Shown here: one piece after another, positions 1-12,700 of the stretch
Layout: the number at the start of each line of letters is the position of its first letter
How positions within the stretch are numbered: position 1 is the stretch's first letter
Assembly (NCBI RefSeq): GCF_037392515.1
Contig: NC_090295.1
Coordinates: 17,827,501-17,891,500 of the forward strand
DNA: 64,000 nucleotides
Reading direction: 5' to 3'
Origin: Haliotis asinina
Lineage: Eukaryota; Mollusca; Gastropoda; Lepetellida; Haliotidae
The notes under the pieces: model-generated
Seen by the model: only the letters and a program-made list of their open reading frames with translations
The model's database searches: none
What the model was told of the DNA's origin: nothing
Translations under genes and position numbers: made by a program

Positions 1-510
1 CATGATACTCTGTGAACACTTCAGTGACTACAGCGAACTTCAGTAGTTAAGTTCTCTTCATGATATAATGCTCGACTAGGGCAAAGCACCAGTCAAGCGT
101 TCCCTTGGGTGGTTATTGTTGTACTGTCAAATGAATTATCGGATTACAGTTTCTTAAGGTTTCTTTCTGATGTCATAGTAACGTAACGGAACTCAACAAA
201 ATGTTTTAATTCTAGTGAAATTACATTTTCAAATAGTTTTTACTTGTTTGAAAAAAATAGCTTTTAATGTAAACTAATTATATTTTGGATGAGACTATAT
301 TTTTGCAGAACTAAGGGATGCGCACGTCTGTGTTCATGTGAAAATGGGAATGAGGTGTCACGTGGCCACAATCATTTTGTACACACGTTTAGGCAAGTCT
401 CTCTTGCAGTGTCACATGCGTTATCACCATTTTGTCAAATATTTCAAAATTGGAACATTAAGACATACAGTCTGAACACAAAACATAAATATCATTCACT
501 AACACCAGGT
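1..510. other. Upstream flank, no gene recognised
   Basis: AT-rich sequence with no convincing splice-bounded coding stretch on either strand. An open stretch at 289-522 (+) shows no recognisable protein features and runs into the SINE that follows. Confidence 0.4.
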
Positions 511-660
511 GCAGTGGGGTAGCCTTATGGTTAAAGCGTTCGCTCGTCACGCCGAGGACCTGTTTCGATTCCTCACATGGGTACAGTGTGTGAAGCCCAT
601 TTCAAGTGTGATATTGCTGGAATACTGCTTAATGCTACGAAGAACCATACACACGCACCT
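511..660 (+). repeat. tRNA-derived SINE, family 1
   Basis: Starts GGGGTAGCC-TATGGTTAAAG (A-box-like), then GTTTCGATTCC (B-box-like), then CATGGGTACAGTGTGTGAAG and GATATTGCTGGAATACTGC. The same order occurs in several other copies in the window, in both orientations. It is a pol III-type retroposon, not a functional tRNA: the cloverleaf does not close and no anticodon arm is intact. Confidence 0.75.
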
Positions 661-1027
661 TCATACTGATAAGTCACACTGTAACTAGTGATCGTTTCCT
701 TCTGTTAAATAAAGGTGTTCAAGCAAAGATGCATGGCAACAAGGTCACACATCTTACTGCTTGACATCAATTCATTTGATCTACCTAATCTTAATAAAAA
801 GAAATACAACGTGCATAAAATATTTCAATCTGTGACTGTTCTAATAAAAAAAACCAGGTCAGATATAAAAATATGTAAGTTTACTAGGTAGAGAGGCAGC
901 CAGACAGGCAGGTAGGTAGGTACATAAATAAGACATATATCTAGTCTGATTTTTGCGATCAGCCAATCACTATCTTAGAACTGTTGACAAAAATTATACC
1001 ACATACAATTATATTTAGAATTGCTGA

Positions 1028-1387
1028 GTGCGGCGCTGAACAAGCTTAGGAGTAAAAATACTGGAAGCCGTTTCCGGAAGATGTCTGTTGTCGTTTTCGA
1101 TTCAACCGTTTGACAGGTGCTTGTCTCTTTCGTGGGCAAAATACACTGTGTTGTGTCTCTGATATTACATATATAAAACATTTTGAATACATCGATTAAA
1201 TGTTTACGTTAGACTGTTGAAATTACACCGCGAAATAGCATTATTTGACGGATCCGTAATCCGCTCAGTAGAGTCAATATCGCGAGAAACTCCGAGACTT
1301 CGTTGCTACAACATCAATGGCCGACGAAACTTGTGTTTTGAGTTGAAGGAATTGTTACATTGTGATTTTGCATCCATAATTTTCAAA
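1028..1387 (+). promoter_or_regulatory. Candidate CpG-rich promoter and 5' UTR exon of CFAP74
   Basis: CpG dinucleotides cluster here, with about 11 between 1228 and 1332 in an otherwise CpG-poor flank. An ETS-type site CCGGAAG lies at 1074-1080. A good splice donor (AAA|GTAAGA) follows 1387. Because the CFAP74 start codon lies exactly at a splice acceptor, an untranslated first exon must exist upstream; this is the best candidate seen. No TATA box is placed and the transcription start is unknown. Confidence 0.35.
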
Positions 1388-2086
1388 GTAAGATCTCAGT
1401 ACTTTTCTTATTGCCAGTGGTCGTTTAAGCATGTGCATATTTGACAAAATTGATAAACCAGAGTCGTTGTCACTTATTCGTCTGCTGCAACCGTTCTTTT
1501 TTATTCTCGTGGGTTGCCCTTGTCCTGCGAATCCGATATTTTACTATTATCATTCTTGAAATATGACAGCCGAACATGTTTACCAAATTTTGTACAATTC
1601 GTAGTTCTTCCGTGAATAGTAATTATGATTGATTTTATACCAATAAATAGTAAAAAAATATATGTAATGCTCAGAAATTTCATTTGGAACCAAAACATGA
1701 TTTAATGTTAAATAACGTGAGATGATCATGATACAACTTCAGTCACAAATTGTTCCAAGTGATGTTTATCAATGGACTTACTTCTTCAATTGTAATTCAA
1801 TATGTAAAAAGGAACAGATAAAAACATCAGCAAAACAACAAATACCACATCAGCTGTTTAGATATTATTGTGTTTAAAAAAATCATCGTTCTTGAAATAG
1901 TTATTTATTTCATTGTCTAGTCATAGAAACATTAAAGTACTCATCTTCGCAATAACTTGTAGAACATTTTGAAACTAATATGATGCCTAGCTCTTTAGCA
2001 TCTTACTTTGAAAATTTATGTCACCAAGAATAATCCTGTAACAATGTAAAGGTCATTTGCATATTTTCCATCCTAAAATTTAACAG

Positions 2087-2271
2087 GAAGTGATGTACAG
2101 TGCACTCTGTCGAATTCAGACTGGCTGGGGACTGACTAAAATGTCTGAATTAGACATCAGTCTGAGTTACACAGAAAGTTTACCAACACTTCGGTCCAAA
2201 ATCCAAAATAATGAGAGTCTGAGATACAGAGCTTTATCATTATCAAAACAAAGAAGGATTACATTGGGACT
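2087..2271 (+). other. Possible 5' UTR or alternative exon upstream of CFAP74
   Basis: The stretch is bounded by a plausible acceptor (tttaacag|GAAG) and a strong donor (GACT|GTAAGTTC). It is open in one frame (MSELDISLSYTESL..., 59 codons plus two bases from the ATG at 2093). Splicing it straight to the CFAP74 exon at 3744 puts its reading frame out of phase with CFAP74 and terminates a few codons later. It would therefore be an untranslated exon with an overlapping upstream ORF, an alternative exon, or chance. Confidence 0.3.
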
Positions 2272-3743
2272 GTAAGTTCAGTCTGGTATATACAGCAATC
2301 TGAGCAAGACAGAGTTCGAGTTGGACAAAGTGCACTGTATTGTGCAACATCAACCTGCACATAGCAAAATGTTGGTGAAATTCCAAAATAATTTTTAATC
2401 TAAAAGCTATTTTGATTTGATACTTACCTTAAGTAATCACTTGACAGTGTCATTTGCTTGTACCATGTAACATAATAAGAAAATAGCTATACAGCGATAA
2501 CACTATTAACAGAGAGTTGCTTCAGTTGCTGGGTCAAACAAGGCAATCAGGATAGCCATGATGATATTGAATGAGTTATTTGAGTCAAAAATGAAGATTA
2601 AACGTTAGTCAACTGAATATATATACCATGCCAAATGTAAATAGGAGTTCATAATCTCAATGGCAAAAATATCAACCACCACAGTAATAGAGGGTCCCCT
2701 GATAATATGACATGTCAAACAAAATTTAATCTAATATGAAAGCTATTTTCATCCCAGTATTTAACTAATTACTTAATCATTTTCTTTTAAGGTAATAACA
2801 TTCATGAAGTCACTATTTAAAATGATGTCTCGAAAGTCACTGTAGCTTTAAAGTGTCATAATTTTCCCTCACTTTTTTTCATTTTTATTTTCATAGTATG
2901 TGGAAAAATGATGATGAAAAGAATCTAAAGTACTATCTGTTATCAGATATTTCTAAATAATTGAAGCCACCTGCTCAGTGATATAAGTGTAGTGAATCTT
3001 CGTAAACATGTCAAATGCGACTGATATGTTCCAGATTTTGTATCATGTAAAATACCTGAAAGTTGATAATATTAGACAATAACATCACCTGGAGTGTTTT
3101 CATAGTTCATGCAGTTTTGTTTGATAAAACTTGGTTTCTTATGACTCACTTACTGTTGTAAGCTGACAATAAGATTGTGATTGGTGATCCAATTCAAGTA
3201 AATTTAATGCTTTCGACAAAGACTACATGTTAAATCATGTGTCCAAGATTTAATTTTGCAATGCATGAAAAAGTTTAAAATTGTCAAACTGATGTAAGAA
3301 TATTTTCAACTTAGCTGAAATACAGATTTTCCAACATTGTGCGAATGATGGGATGTGAAATCAATGGCACAATATGCTTATTGTCCTCCCCTCCAGTAAT
3401 CAGTTGGTTAGAATTCTAGCAAGATGTGAAAACAATATATGAATTTATATAAGTGTTCATGCATAATAGTTGGTTGACGGTCATTATTCACAGTTGTGCA
3501 GATCAATGCTCATGCTGTTAATCACTGGATTGTGTAGTTCAGACTTGATTATTTACAGATTGCTTCCAAATAGCTGGTATTTTGCTGAGTGCAACGTAGC
3601 ACTAAACTCGCTCACTCACTCATACATAATACATTTTCTGTAATGTAATTTTGTGCCAAAGTTTCAAACTAATGTATTGAGAAAATGGATGCTGATTAAG
3701 AATATATTCATCACTGACATGAAGTTTATTTTTACTTATGCAG
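2272..3743. other. AT-rich 5' intron/flank of CFAP74 with a partial family-2 repeat
   Basis: No coding signal. A degenerate family-2 repeat fragment spans about 3480-3635 (GATCAATGCTCATGCTGTTA, then a GACTTGATTATTTACAGA-type core, then TTGCTGAGTGCAACG and a CTCACTCACTC tail). Confidence 0.5.
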
Positions 3744-6700
3744 ATGGACCTGTCAGCGTCAGCAACGATAGAAGGCCCTGATGTGACGGGCATCCCCGAG
3801 GATGAGGATGGAATTTTGGATTATGATGGAGACCTTGACCTTGATGATGCAGATGACTTGGATGTTGACACTGTCATCGAGTAAGTTCAACTGTTAAACT
3901 AAAATGTCCATGACAATTGGTTGTGTGTTGGTGCCATCATGATGTGAGAATGGATGATAAGAGCAGCAAGTATTCACTTCACAGAACCGGTTAGTCTTGG
4001 TGGCAGATATTTCCAGGATAGAAGTAACACATGTTATATTTTGGATTACACTTTCTCAGTAAAGTACATATTCTAGTACTTTGTGAGGTTGCGTCCCGGG
4101 ATTGGAACCCACACCCACATGGGACTCATCCCATCAAAAGTACTTGAATCTGAACTTTACCTTATAACCCCATATATTAAACATGTGTTGCATATAGTCA
4201 CTTTCCAAATGGCATTGTGTATTCAGGAATACGAGCCACTATACAGTCCATGCTGTTAATAAAACTCTTACTGCCTATTTGACCATTTTGTTATGTTATG
4301 TTGGTTTTAAAATGCATACAGATGACAGGCAAGGAGCTGAATTATTTTCCTCAATTTCTGTGTAATATGCTGAGGCTGATTGAACTTCCCGTTGAAATTT
4401 GCTAAATGCAACAAATTTATTATTTGATAGCCCAAAATGAAAATTCAACTCCTTTGACAATATGCAAATGAATTTTTCCATGTGATAATTTTAAGGTTTC
4501 AGTTTGTTGTTCTGAAACAAAGAATTACATATTGTCTCTCGACTATGTTTTAGTGAGCAACAGCACCCGGAGTCTGGCAGGGACAAGGTGACATACCAGG
4601 AACAGATTCGGATCATCCATCTGAGGAGTCACATCAACCAGCTGGTGGAGAAAGTGGAGGCCCACCAGTACACAGCTGAGAAAACAAGGTCATTCAGCTC
4701 AAACATGAATTACTGACATTGATTGGATGGTTTTATAGTTCTAGGGTGACATGGGCCAATAACCGTAGGCCTATTTGCATCCACTGACATTGATTGTCTG
4801 TGTGTAGGGTTTTGTCCTTGGAGAGGATGTGCAGATTTTGCAATTTTATGTGCTATTCTACATTTAACAGCATGGTTTGGAACAAACATTTGTTATTTGT
4901 TTATTCATTCACTGTTTTTTTCCTCTCATTTATTCACTGATTGCTCTCACTTTCTCTCCTGTCTAGGGAGGAACTGAAGAAGTGCCAGGGTCACATGCAG
5001 GAGCTGACTTCAGAGAGAGACAGGCTGTTCAAGGAGATAGAGCAAAATGAAACAGATAACAATACGTAAGTAACAGACATTTTGATGGACTTCAGTCGGA
5101 TATGCTTAAACATCTCATTTGTGAATGTAAGTTTTAAATACAATATTTTGTATTGTGCATTATTGGTTATACCTTTAGTATTATTTTCATTGGATCACAT
5201 GTTCTTTTGGTCATAGGTGAAAGTAAAAAGATTTTAACTGGTAAGATGATAACTCTTTTTTTCAAACTAGTGCATGAAATGTTTACCTGAAGGAGGAGAC
5301 AAAAAAACAAAAACATTTTAGTTCACATTCACTTCGACCTGTGAAGATCCTGGTTAGAGTTGGTCGTCATGCTGTAACCCATGCTTGCTGTAGAGACGAT
5401 TAGCAGGGCTGTGGGGTCAGACTCACTGACTTCGTTGACACATGCTATCGTATCCCAGTTGCATAGATCAATGTTCATGATGTTGATCACTGAATTGTCT
5501 GGTCCAGACTTGATTGTTACAGACCGCCACCGTATAGCTGGAATTTTGCTTTGTATAGGTTTACATGACTAACAAACCAAACCAGTAAAAGGCAAATATT
5601 ATGGATGACAACTTCTTTATTGTATGAAGTAGAAGTTGTCTTCAGTAATATTTTCCTTTTACTTGAATACAAACTTCTAAATACCTCTCAAGAACCTCAA
5701 AACAAATTAGTTTCACTACTGTGTTTGCATCTGACAAGGTCTACATTTGAGCTATTATGTACATTTCAAAATGTTCATCTCCAGTTAGATTTGGCGCCAG
5801 TGTTTTTTTTTATTAAAGGGTAAATTCATCACTCTAATGTTTTGCTGTTACTGTTCCTTGGAAGAATAAGGGAGTAAATTTTGGAAAGATCTTTATCTTT
5901 ATGAAGGACAAGGGACATAACTCTAGGTGTATTATGGAAGGAATATTGCACTGACACTCCTGTTCAGTGATCTGGTGAAATGTTGGTATCCAATTTTTAT
6001 AGCTGTTCCCAATTTCAAATATAGTTTTGCATAAATGACAGATTGGCTGGAAACAGTAAGACAGTACATTTGGATCTGATTTTTTTTCCAGTTTTGAATA
6101 AAATAGGCAGATCATTGATCCAACAGATAAAACAATGGCCTCACACACATTAAAGGAGCATTCTAACACTTTAAGAAACCCTGGGAAAGGGCTGACACCC
6201 TTGGAAACCCAAGGAAAGTAATGTTTGGTAATTTCATGGACTGTCTCTGGATTCAAGTAATTTTTGTTGCTATATTTAAACAAATGAAATCATACCTGTT
6301 ACATCGTATTTCCGTCAAATCAGAAGAAACTGTGACTAAAGTACTCACCTCCATCTTGTTTGACAGAGCGGCGTTGTACAGACTGCGGTCGGCACATGAG
6401 AGGGTGTGCAGGGAGATCCAGGGTGAGGAAGACTTGGAGAAGATCATTGCTGAGCGATTAGAGGAGGCAGAGTAAGTGCTCATGGTCCCATGAAGATCTT
6501 GGTTAGAATTGGACTTTAGAAGGCCATGCTTGTCAGAGGCATCTAAATGATCGTCACACTCAATGACATGGTTGACACATGTTGTCTTATCCCAATTGTG
6601 TAGCTATAGATTGATGCTAATCTTGTTGATCACTTGATTGTGTGGTCCAGACTCGATTATTTACAGACCGCTGCACATATAGCTGGAATATTGCGAGAGA

Positions 6701-9700
6701 TGAGTTTGGCTGAGTATATGAATGGTGGATTATTTTTGTGAGTTTGTTAAAGAATGAATAAACTCACATTTTTGGTACTCTTTTAACCATTAAATATGAA
6801 AGACTTGTGGTTAGTCTTAAGTGGAACCATGCACAGATTTCCACTGGACCCCTCAGTTCGTGCTATGTATGTTGTTTGTGGGTGCACAGCAAATGCTGTG
6901 GAAGCCTGTACTATTAAATTAGATGGTTCAACACCTCCCTCGCTTCCAAAATAGATGCTATTTAGATTTGTTAATAGTTGTAGTAAATGATCTACGACCA
7001 AAAGGATTTTGCATGACACAACTTGTAACATAACAATTTCTTCCTCGGAAGCGAAGTTGTGGTCAAAGTGTCAGCAATATTGTAAATAGTACTATATTGA
7101 TACCTCGCTTCCTGGATTGAAATTGTCATGTTATAAGAAATGTCATGCAAAATCATATTGTCAATCAATCAAACACATATTTTACTACCAGTAGAAAGTA
7201 GTTTAGATTTTGTAATTCGGTGAAAACAAGCCTAAATAGCATTTATTCACAGACTGTTGGATATTCACGGGCACTGTTTTTTTTTTAAAATCATGGCATC
7301 ATGGTCTAAAGTCAGTTTGAGAGTCAAGATTTTTCAGATTCTATGTTAAATCTGACAGATCCCTAACAATTTCATTGATAGGTATGAGCTTGCAAAGACA
7401 GAGGTTGAACATGGCAAGTTTATCCTGATTGAGGCTGATCTGTTGGAGAGAGAGGAACAGCTAGCTGCGGACAAGGCAGCACAGGCGATGGTTCGCTTGA
7501 AAAAGGAGCAGAAGTATGCAGATCAGGCTGGACGAGCACAACGCAAACGGGAGAGGTGAGACAAGTGTCAAACTTTGTGTTCAGTGCCCTGTTCCAATGA
7601 GATGGTTAATCATTTACAGTTTCATTAAATGCTTCGCTAATTTTGAAAAAGTTTTGGTGAGCTATGTGCAGGATGTTGTAAACATGTGCTTGTAATACTT
7701 ATGTAGGGATACTTTTTCCGTTTTATGGAAATCATGTGTATTTTTTAATATGCAGACAGACTGAGCTTCAACCAATACCCTTGCCTTCTGAACTGAACCC
7801 TAATCCTACACAACACAATCCCTGCCTCGATGTTGTTCTTTTAATCACAATGTGATCAAAGAAAAAGATGAGACATGTGAATAACTGAAATGTGGTCAGA
7901 TTTAACTTCAACCAAAGACTTTGTAAGTCTGACATTTGAACTTATCCCTAATCCTACCTGGTCTACTGACATTTAGGAAATCAGAATTTGACCCAAGTAT
8001 TCAGATGATTGATTATTGATAGTTTTAATAGATGTAAGTCTGGCCTGAACTGTGGGTGAGTATACTGCTTCCACTACACTCAATAGTATTCTACCTGCAT
8101 GTACATGATGGCAGTCTGTGAATAAAAGAATCTGGACCAGTCCATCTACATCAATTACAAATGTGATGACAAGCACCACCAGTCAGGTATCCTGAACTCC
8201 TAATATAAGGGTAACGCTACATTTCAGGGCATTATCATTTGCAGAAGCCCGAGGTCTTTCATTAACTGCCTGACGAAGGAGGGCAGTTGAAAAGACCGAG
8301 GGCTTCTGCAAATGATAATGCCCTGAAAAACTATAGCGTTACCGTTATTATAGCTAAAATGAATAGAATTTTTTATAAAAGAATAATAAAAACAGCGGCA
8401 TCGGTTTAGAAGCATTTACTGCCAACAACAAAATGACGGAGGTCACCGACACAGATTTTACAAACATAGTCACGTCATAGAGCAACACAGATGATGTCAC
8501 TATTGAAAGTGACAACATTCGACCTTGACCTTTGCTCATACTACCAGCCGCCATTGTTTTCAGTGATCAACAATGTTAGACTTCAAGTCGATATTTTCAT
8601 TGCTGTATGTTGTCATTTATGGCACAATCGTTATGGATGGCACAAGCAGGAAAGTGCATAATGGCACAGGCACATGTGACGAATGTGAGCCAGATATATG
8701 GTCTTAAATGAATCCAAGTTCATTCCAGCCGTAGGTGATTGAACTTCAACAGCTGAGCTACTTATGACGTCACCTAACAACGGGCTTGATAATGGCCCGT
8801 CGTCAAGCATTTTGCGGGCGTTATCAAGTTACAGTGGACCGCTCATTTCTGATAACGAGCGGTCGTTTTCATGATAATTCTATCCATTTTAGCTATAATC
8901 CCTTTTAGTTCTTCTTGCACCAGATATGTTCTGCAGAAGGTGACTGATTGTGAAAATATGGGAGCATTCATATGTTTCAGGTTTGGGTCAGCTGTGTGAC
9001 AGTATGATAAAACTGAGATATGAATGAGTCAGGATAAGTAGATAATATCGATTTTATCTAAAAAATTACATTTTTAGCAATATTCCCACAAAATGATGAC
9101 AGGGGACACCTGAAATGGGCTTCACACATTGTACCGATGTGGGGAATCAAACCCGGGTCTTCAGCATGATGAGTGGACCACTGGCCTACTCCTCTCCCCC
9201 ACTGAATCTGGGTTATTATGATCATGATGTGAAATGACCTCTTTGATTTCTCCATTCCATATTGCCAGAGACCAGAGAGAGGCTATCCGGGCACGTGAGG
9301 ACCGACACCGACATGCTTTAGAGGAGGCCAAGAGAAGCCAGGAGAGGGCCAACAAATACCTCAACATCACACTAAAGAAGTGAGAAATTTGGAATATGCT
9401 TTTACCATACACAAGAATTGTGTCCATTTTACTATTTTTGATTTTTGACATCCCTAACATGACTTTTACAACAATTTATCAAGAAAATTTGATTTGGGGA
9501 ATTCAAACAACAGGTATCTGAGTAGGGTAGGGTAATATGGAGTGGGTAGCTGGATAGAAAATTTGGATCAGACCCAGCCCTAGAAAGGTAAGTAAATTCA
9601 CATTTTGATGTCCAATGATGTTTGTATTTTTGCAGATTGCGGACCCGAGAGAAGGAGGAGGAGAACCGTTATGAGTCTGATATGAAGAAGAAAATAGAAA

Positions 9701-12700
9701 TGTTGGTGAAGCTCAAGAATGATATCGCAGCCAACAGGGTAACTAAATAGAAATCTATGCTATTCTGTGTATTTTTGACTGTGAATATCATGGTGTGACG
9801 AGCATTCTGTCTGAACACTGGAACTAGTAGTCCTTGAAAACATTGTAGCAGAAAATTTATGAATGTATGTTGTCATTTTGAGACAGTGGAGAACCATCTT
9901 GTGGCTGACTTTCCCAGTGAAATAAGAATGTCCCTCCCCTATCCCTCCCTCTCTCTAGTGCTCTCTCCCTCTCTCTTTCTCTCCTCTCCTTTCTCTTCTA
10001 TCTCTTTCTTTCTCGCTGTTTCTTTCTCTTCTCTCCTTTCTCATTCCCACCTCAGCCTCCCCTCTCTTTCCTGTTTCCTCTCTTTTCTCTCTTTCCTCTC
10101 TCTTTTACCTTCTCACTCTCCTCTCTTCCTTTCCTTTCTCTCTCTCCCCTCTTTCATACCTCTCCTCTCTCTTTAACCTTTTTCCTTTCTCATCTCCTCT
10201 CTCTTCTTGCTGTCTCTCTTCCTCTCTCACTGTTTGTATGGATGCAATATTAACAATACTGGTTTTAGATTTTGAGAGTCAAAGATGACATGAGGGAGTT
10301 TCATGTGCTGTTGCATATTTTTCTCTAAATGGGTAAATGTGGCATCAAAACAACTGTTTGTGACCCTTGTCAATTCATGTTGGACAAAGGTCAAGGTGAT
10401 GAGATCTGGGTCAAGGACAGTCAAGGATATCTCTCTGTCTAACACTGTATATATTGCTTGATACTAAGCAACTCTTCTCAGAAAATGGTTCTTCTTGTCT
10501 AAATTGCAGGAAAACTTGCGAGCACTCCGAGCACGGGACAAGGCCCGTGAGAGAGAGGAGACATTCCTGGAACAAGAGGAAAGGAGAAGGATATCACAAG
10601 AAGGAGGAAATCCAGATGAAGTTCTGTTGATCAAGAAACGGCTGAATGATTTTGAGAGACAAAAAACGTGAGAGTCATACTTTTATCAGTTCACTATCAT
10701 TTCCTGATGAAATGACCTTTGTTTTTGTAATGGTACATTCAGTGAGATGCAAGGCTAAATAGTTCATTGGCTTTAAGGAAGAGTCAGTTAATCTGGGCAT
10801 GTTCTTTTTCACAGTGAATATTAAAACTGATTTGTGGATCTTCATACTCTGTATAGATTGCTCATGCTATCAATCATTGGTTTTCATGTTTTGTGGTGAC
10901 TCCAGCAGTAATGTTCACGCACACTGAAACAGGCGTGACCATGAGGAGTCTCTTGTTAACCCACACAGGCAACATGAAAATTGTTTTCATTTGAGTTTGG
11001 TTTGAGAAAATATTTAAGATTCTCTTCAAATATATGTTAGATCAAATATTTTTGTCTACCTTTTCTTGTTTTGAGGTATTTTTTTTATCCCCCCCAGCAT
11101 GTAATGCGGGTTGAAAAAGTCGACGCCTCTGTCCGTCCTTTCATCTGTCTGTCCGTCCATAATCATTTTGTTTCTGGAGCATAACTCAAAAACTGATCAA
11201 TATTTTCAGACCAAAATTGGTAGATATAATAATCAAGACCTTTTGCTGTTTACAGATTTTGGGCATTTTTATTTTTTTTTGTTTTTCCATGGAACATTTT
11301 GGCCTTAGTCTTAATGGAGGGATGGGCTTTGTTTCCGGAGCATAACTCAAAAACCATTCAATATTTTTCTGAAAACTTGGTAGATATATTAGTCAGTACC
11401 TATAGTGGTGCCTTTTGCTATTTACAGGTATTTGTGATCTAGTATTTTCTCAGTTTCCATGGAAATGTTTCGGACTTAGTCTCAAAATGGAGGAATGGCC
11501 TTCGTTTCCGGAGCAGAACTAAAGAAAACAGAACTGGTTCTGACACAGGATCTGCTTTTCTTGGGGGCGAAATTTGTTGGTGAACAACATGGCGGCGACA
11601 AAGAACATAGCTTGGCGTGCGCCTCTGGGAATATGGTCTGTTCAGCATGTGTTACGAGTTAACGAGCTAACGAGTTATGAGAAGATTCTTGTAACTATGG
11701 AGTGGCTTATTCCTCACTTGAGGTGGTGGAATGTCACACTGGGAATCTATCCAAGGGTATAGTGCTGGACACCCAGTGCTGATGCTCACAATTCAGGCAG
11801 ACACCACCCTTACAGGGTGGGGTGGGGGTGTTCTGGTAGACCTCACAGCTTCCATCCATTGGACCGAGAATGAGGTGATCCTGCATATCAATACGCTAGA
11901 ACTGAGAGCAGTCCATTTGGTATTAGAATGCTTTGTGGAACAGATTCAGAACCCTGTGGTACGTGTTGAAATGGACAACCAACAGCGACGTTCTACATCT
12001 GTAAGCAGAGAGGAATGGTGTCTCCATCACTCCTTCAGGAGGCGTGGAAGTTTCTACTGCGATGCAATCAGTTCAACATATGGGTCATGCCAGTTTATCT
12101 CCCAGGGGCAGACAACTTTTGTGCAGATGTTGTGTTCTAGTACCCCATGTTTACTTGACCAGGAGATATTCAGGTTTATCGCCCAGTTGTTCAGGTCATT
12201 TCAGGTGGATCTGTTTGCCTCAGGGGTGACGAATCATACTCCTATGTTTTGCTCACAGATCCAGGATCCAAGAGCAATTGCCTCTGATGCCTTCCACCTC
12301 GACTGGACAGACAGGGTTCTGTGGGTTTTCCCACTGATACTACTTATCTCCAGGGGTCCTCTTGCATCTAGCCACATAGCCAGCATAACTACTTGTGCTT
12401 CTTGCACATCTGTGGTCATCTCGGCACTGGTTTCTGGTAATACTTAGGTTGCTCGTTCAGCCGCCTGTACTGTTACCAATGCGGCCGGACCTACTATCCA
12501 AGGACGGCGAGCCACACCTGAAGCCACAGTTGGTGGCTTGGCCACTGTCCAGAATCACCTCCAAGTGAGCGGAATTCCTGGACCTGTTTCAAGACACAAT
12601 CCTGGCTTCGAAGAGGGATACGTCTAATGTAGAGTACAAGGAGAGATAGGCCTGTTACACACTGGTGTGGGAACACAGGGGTTCTTGATCCCTTTCCTTC

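Noticed and set aside
1302..1315. RFX X-box (cilia gene promoter element) near CFAP74
   Set aside because: GTTGCTACAAC is palindromic but the right half does not match the RGYAAC half-site, so I do not call it.
5834..6283. 149-codon minus-strand open stretch
   Set aside because: No family resemblance; antisense to CFAP74 intron 3 with no promoter or splice support.
9859..10176. 105-codon plus-strand open stretch
   Set aside because: Translation of the polypyrimidine tract (Ser/Leu/Phe only).
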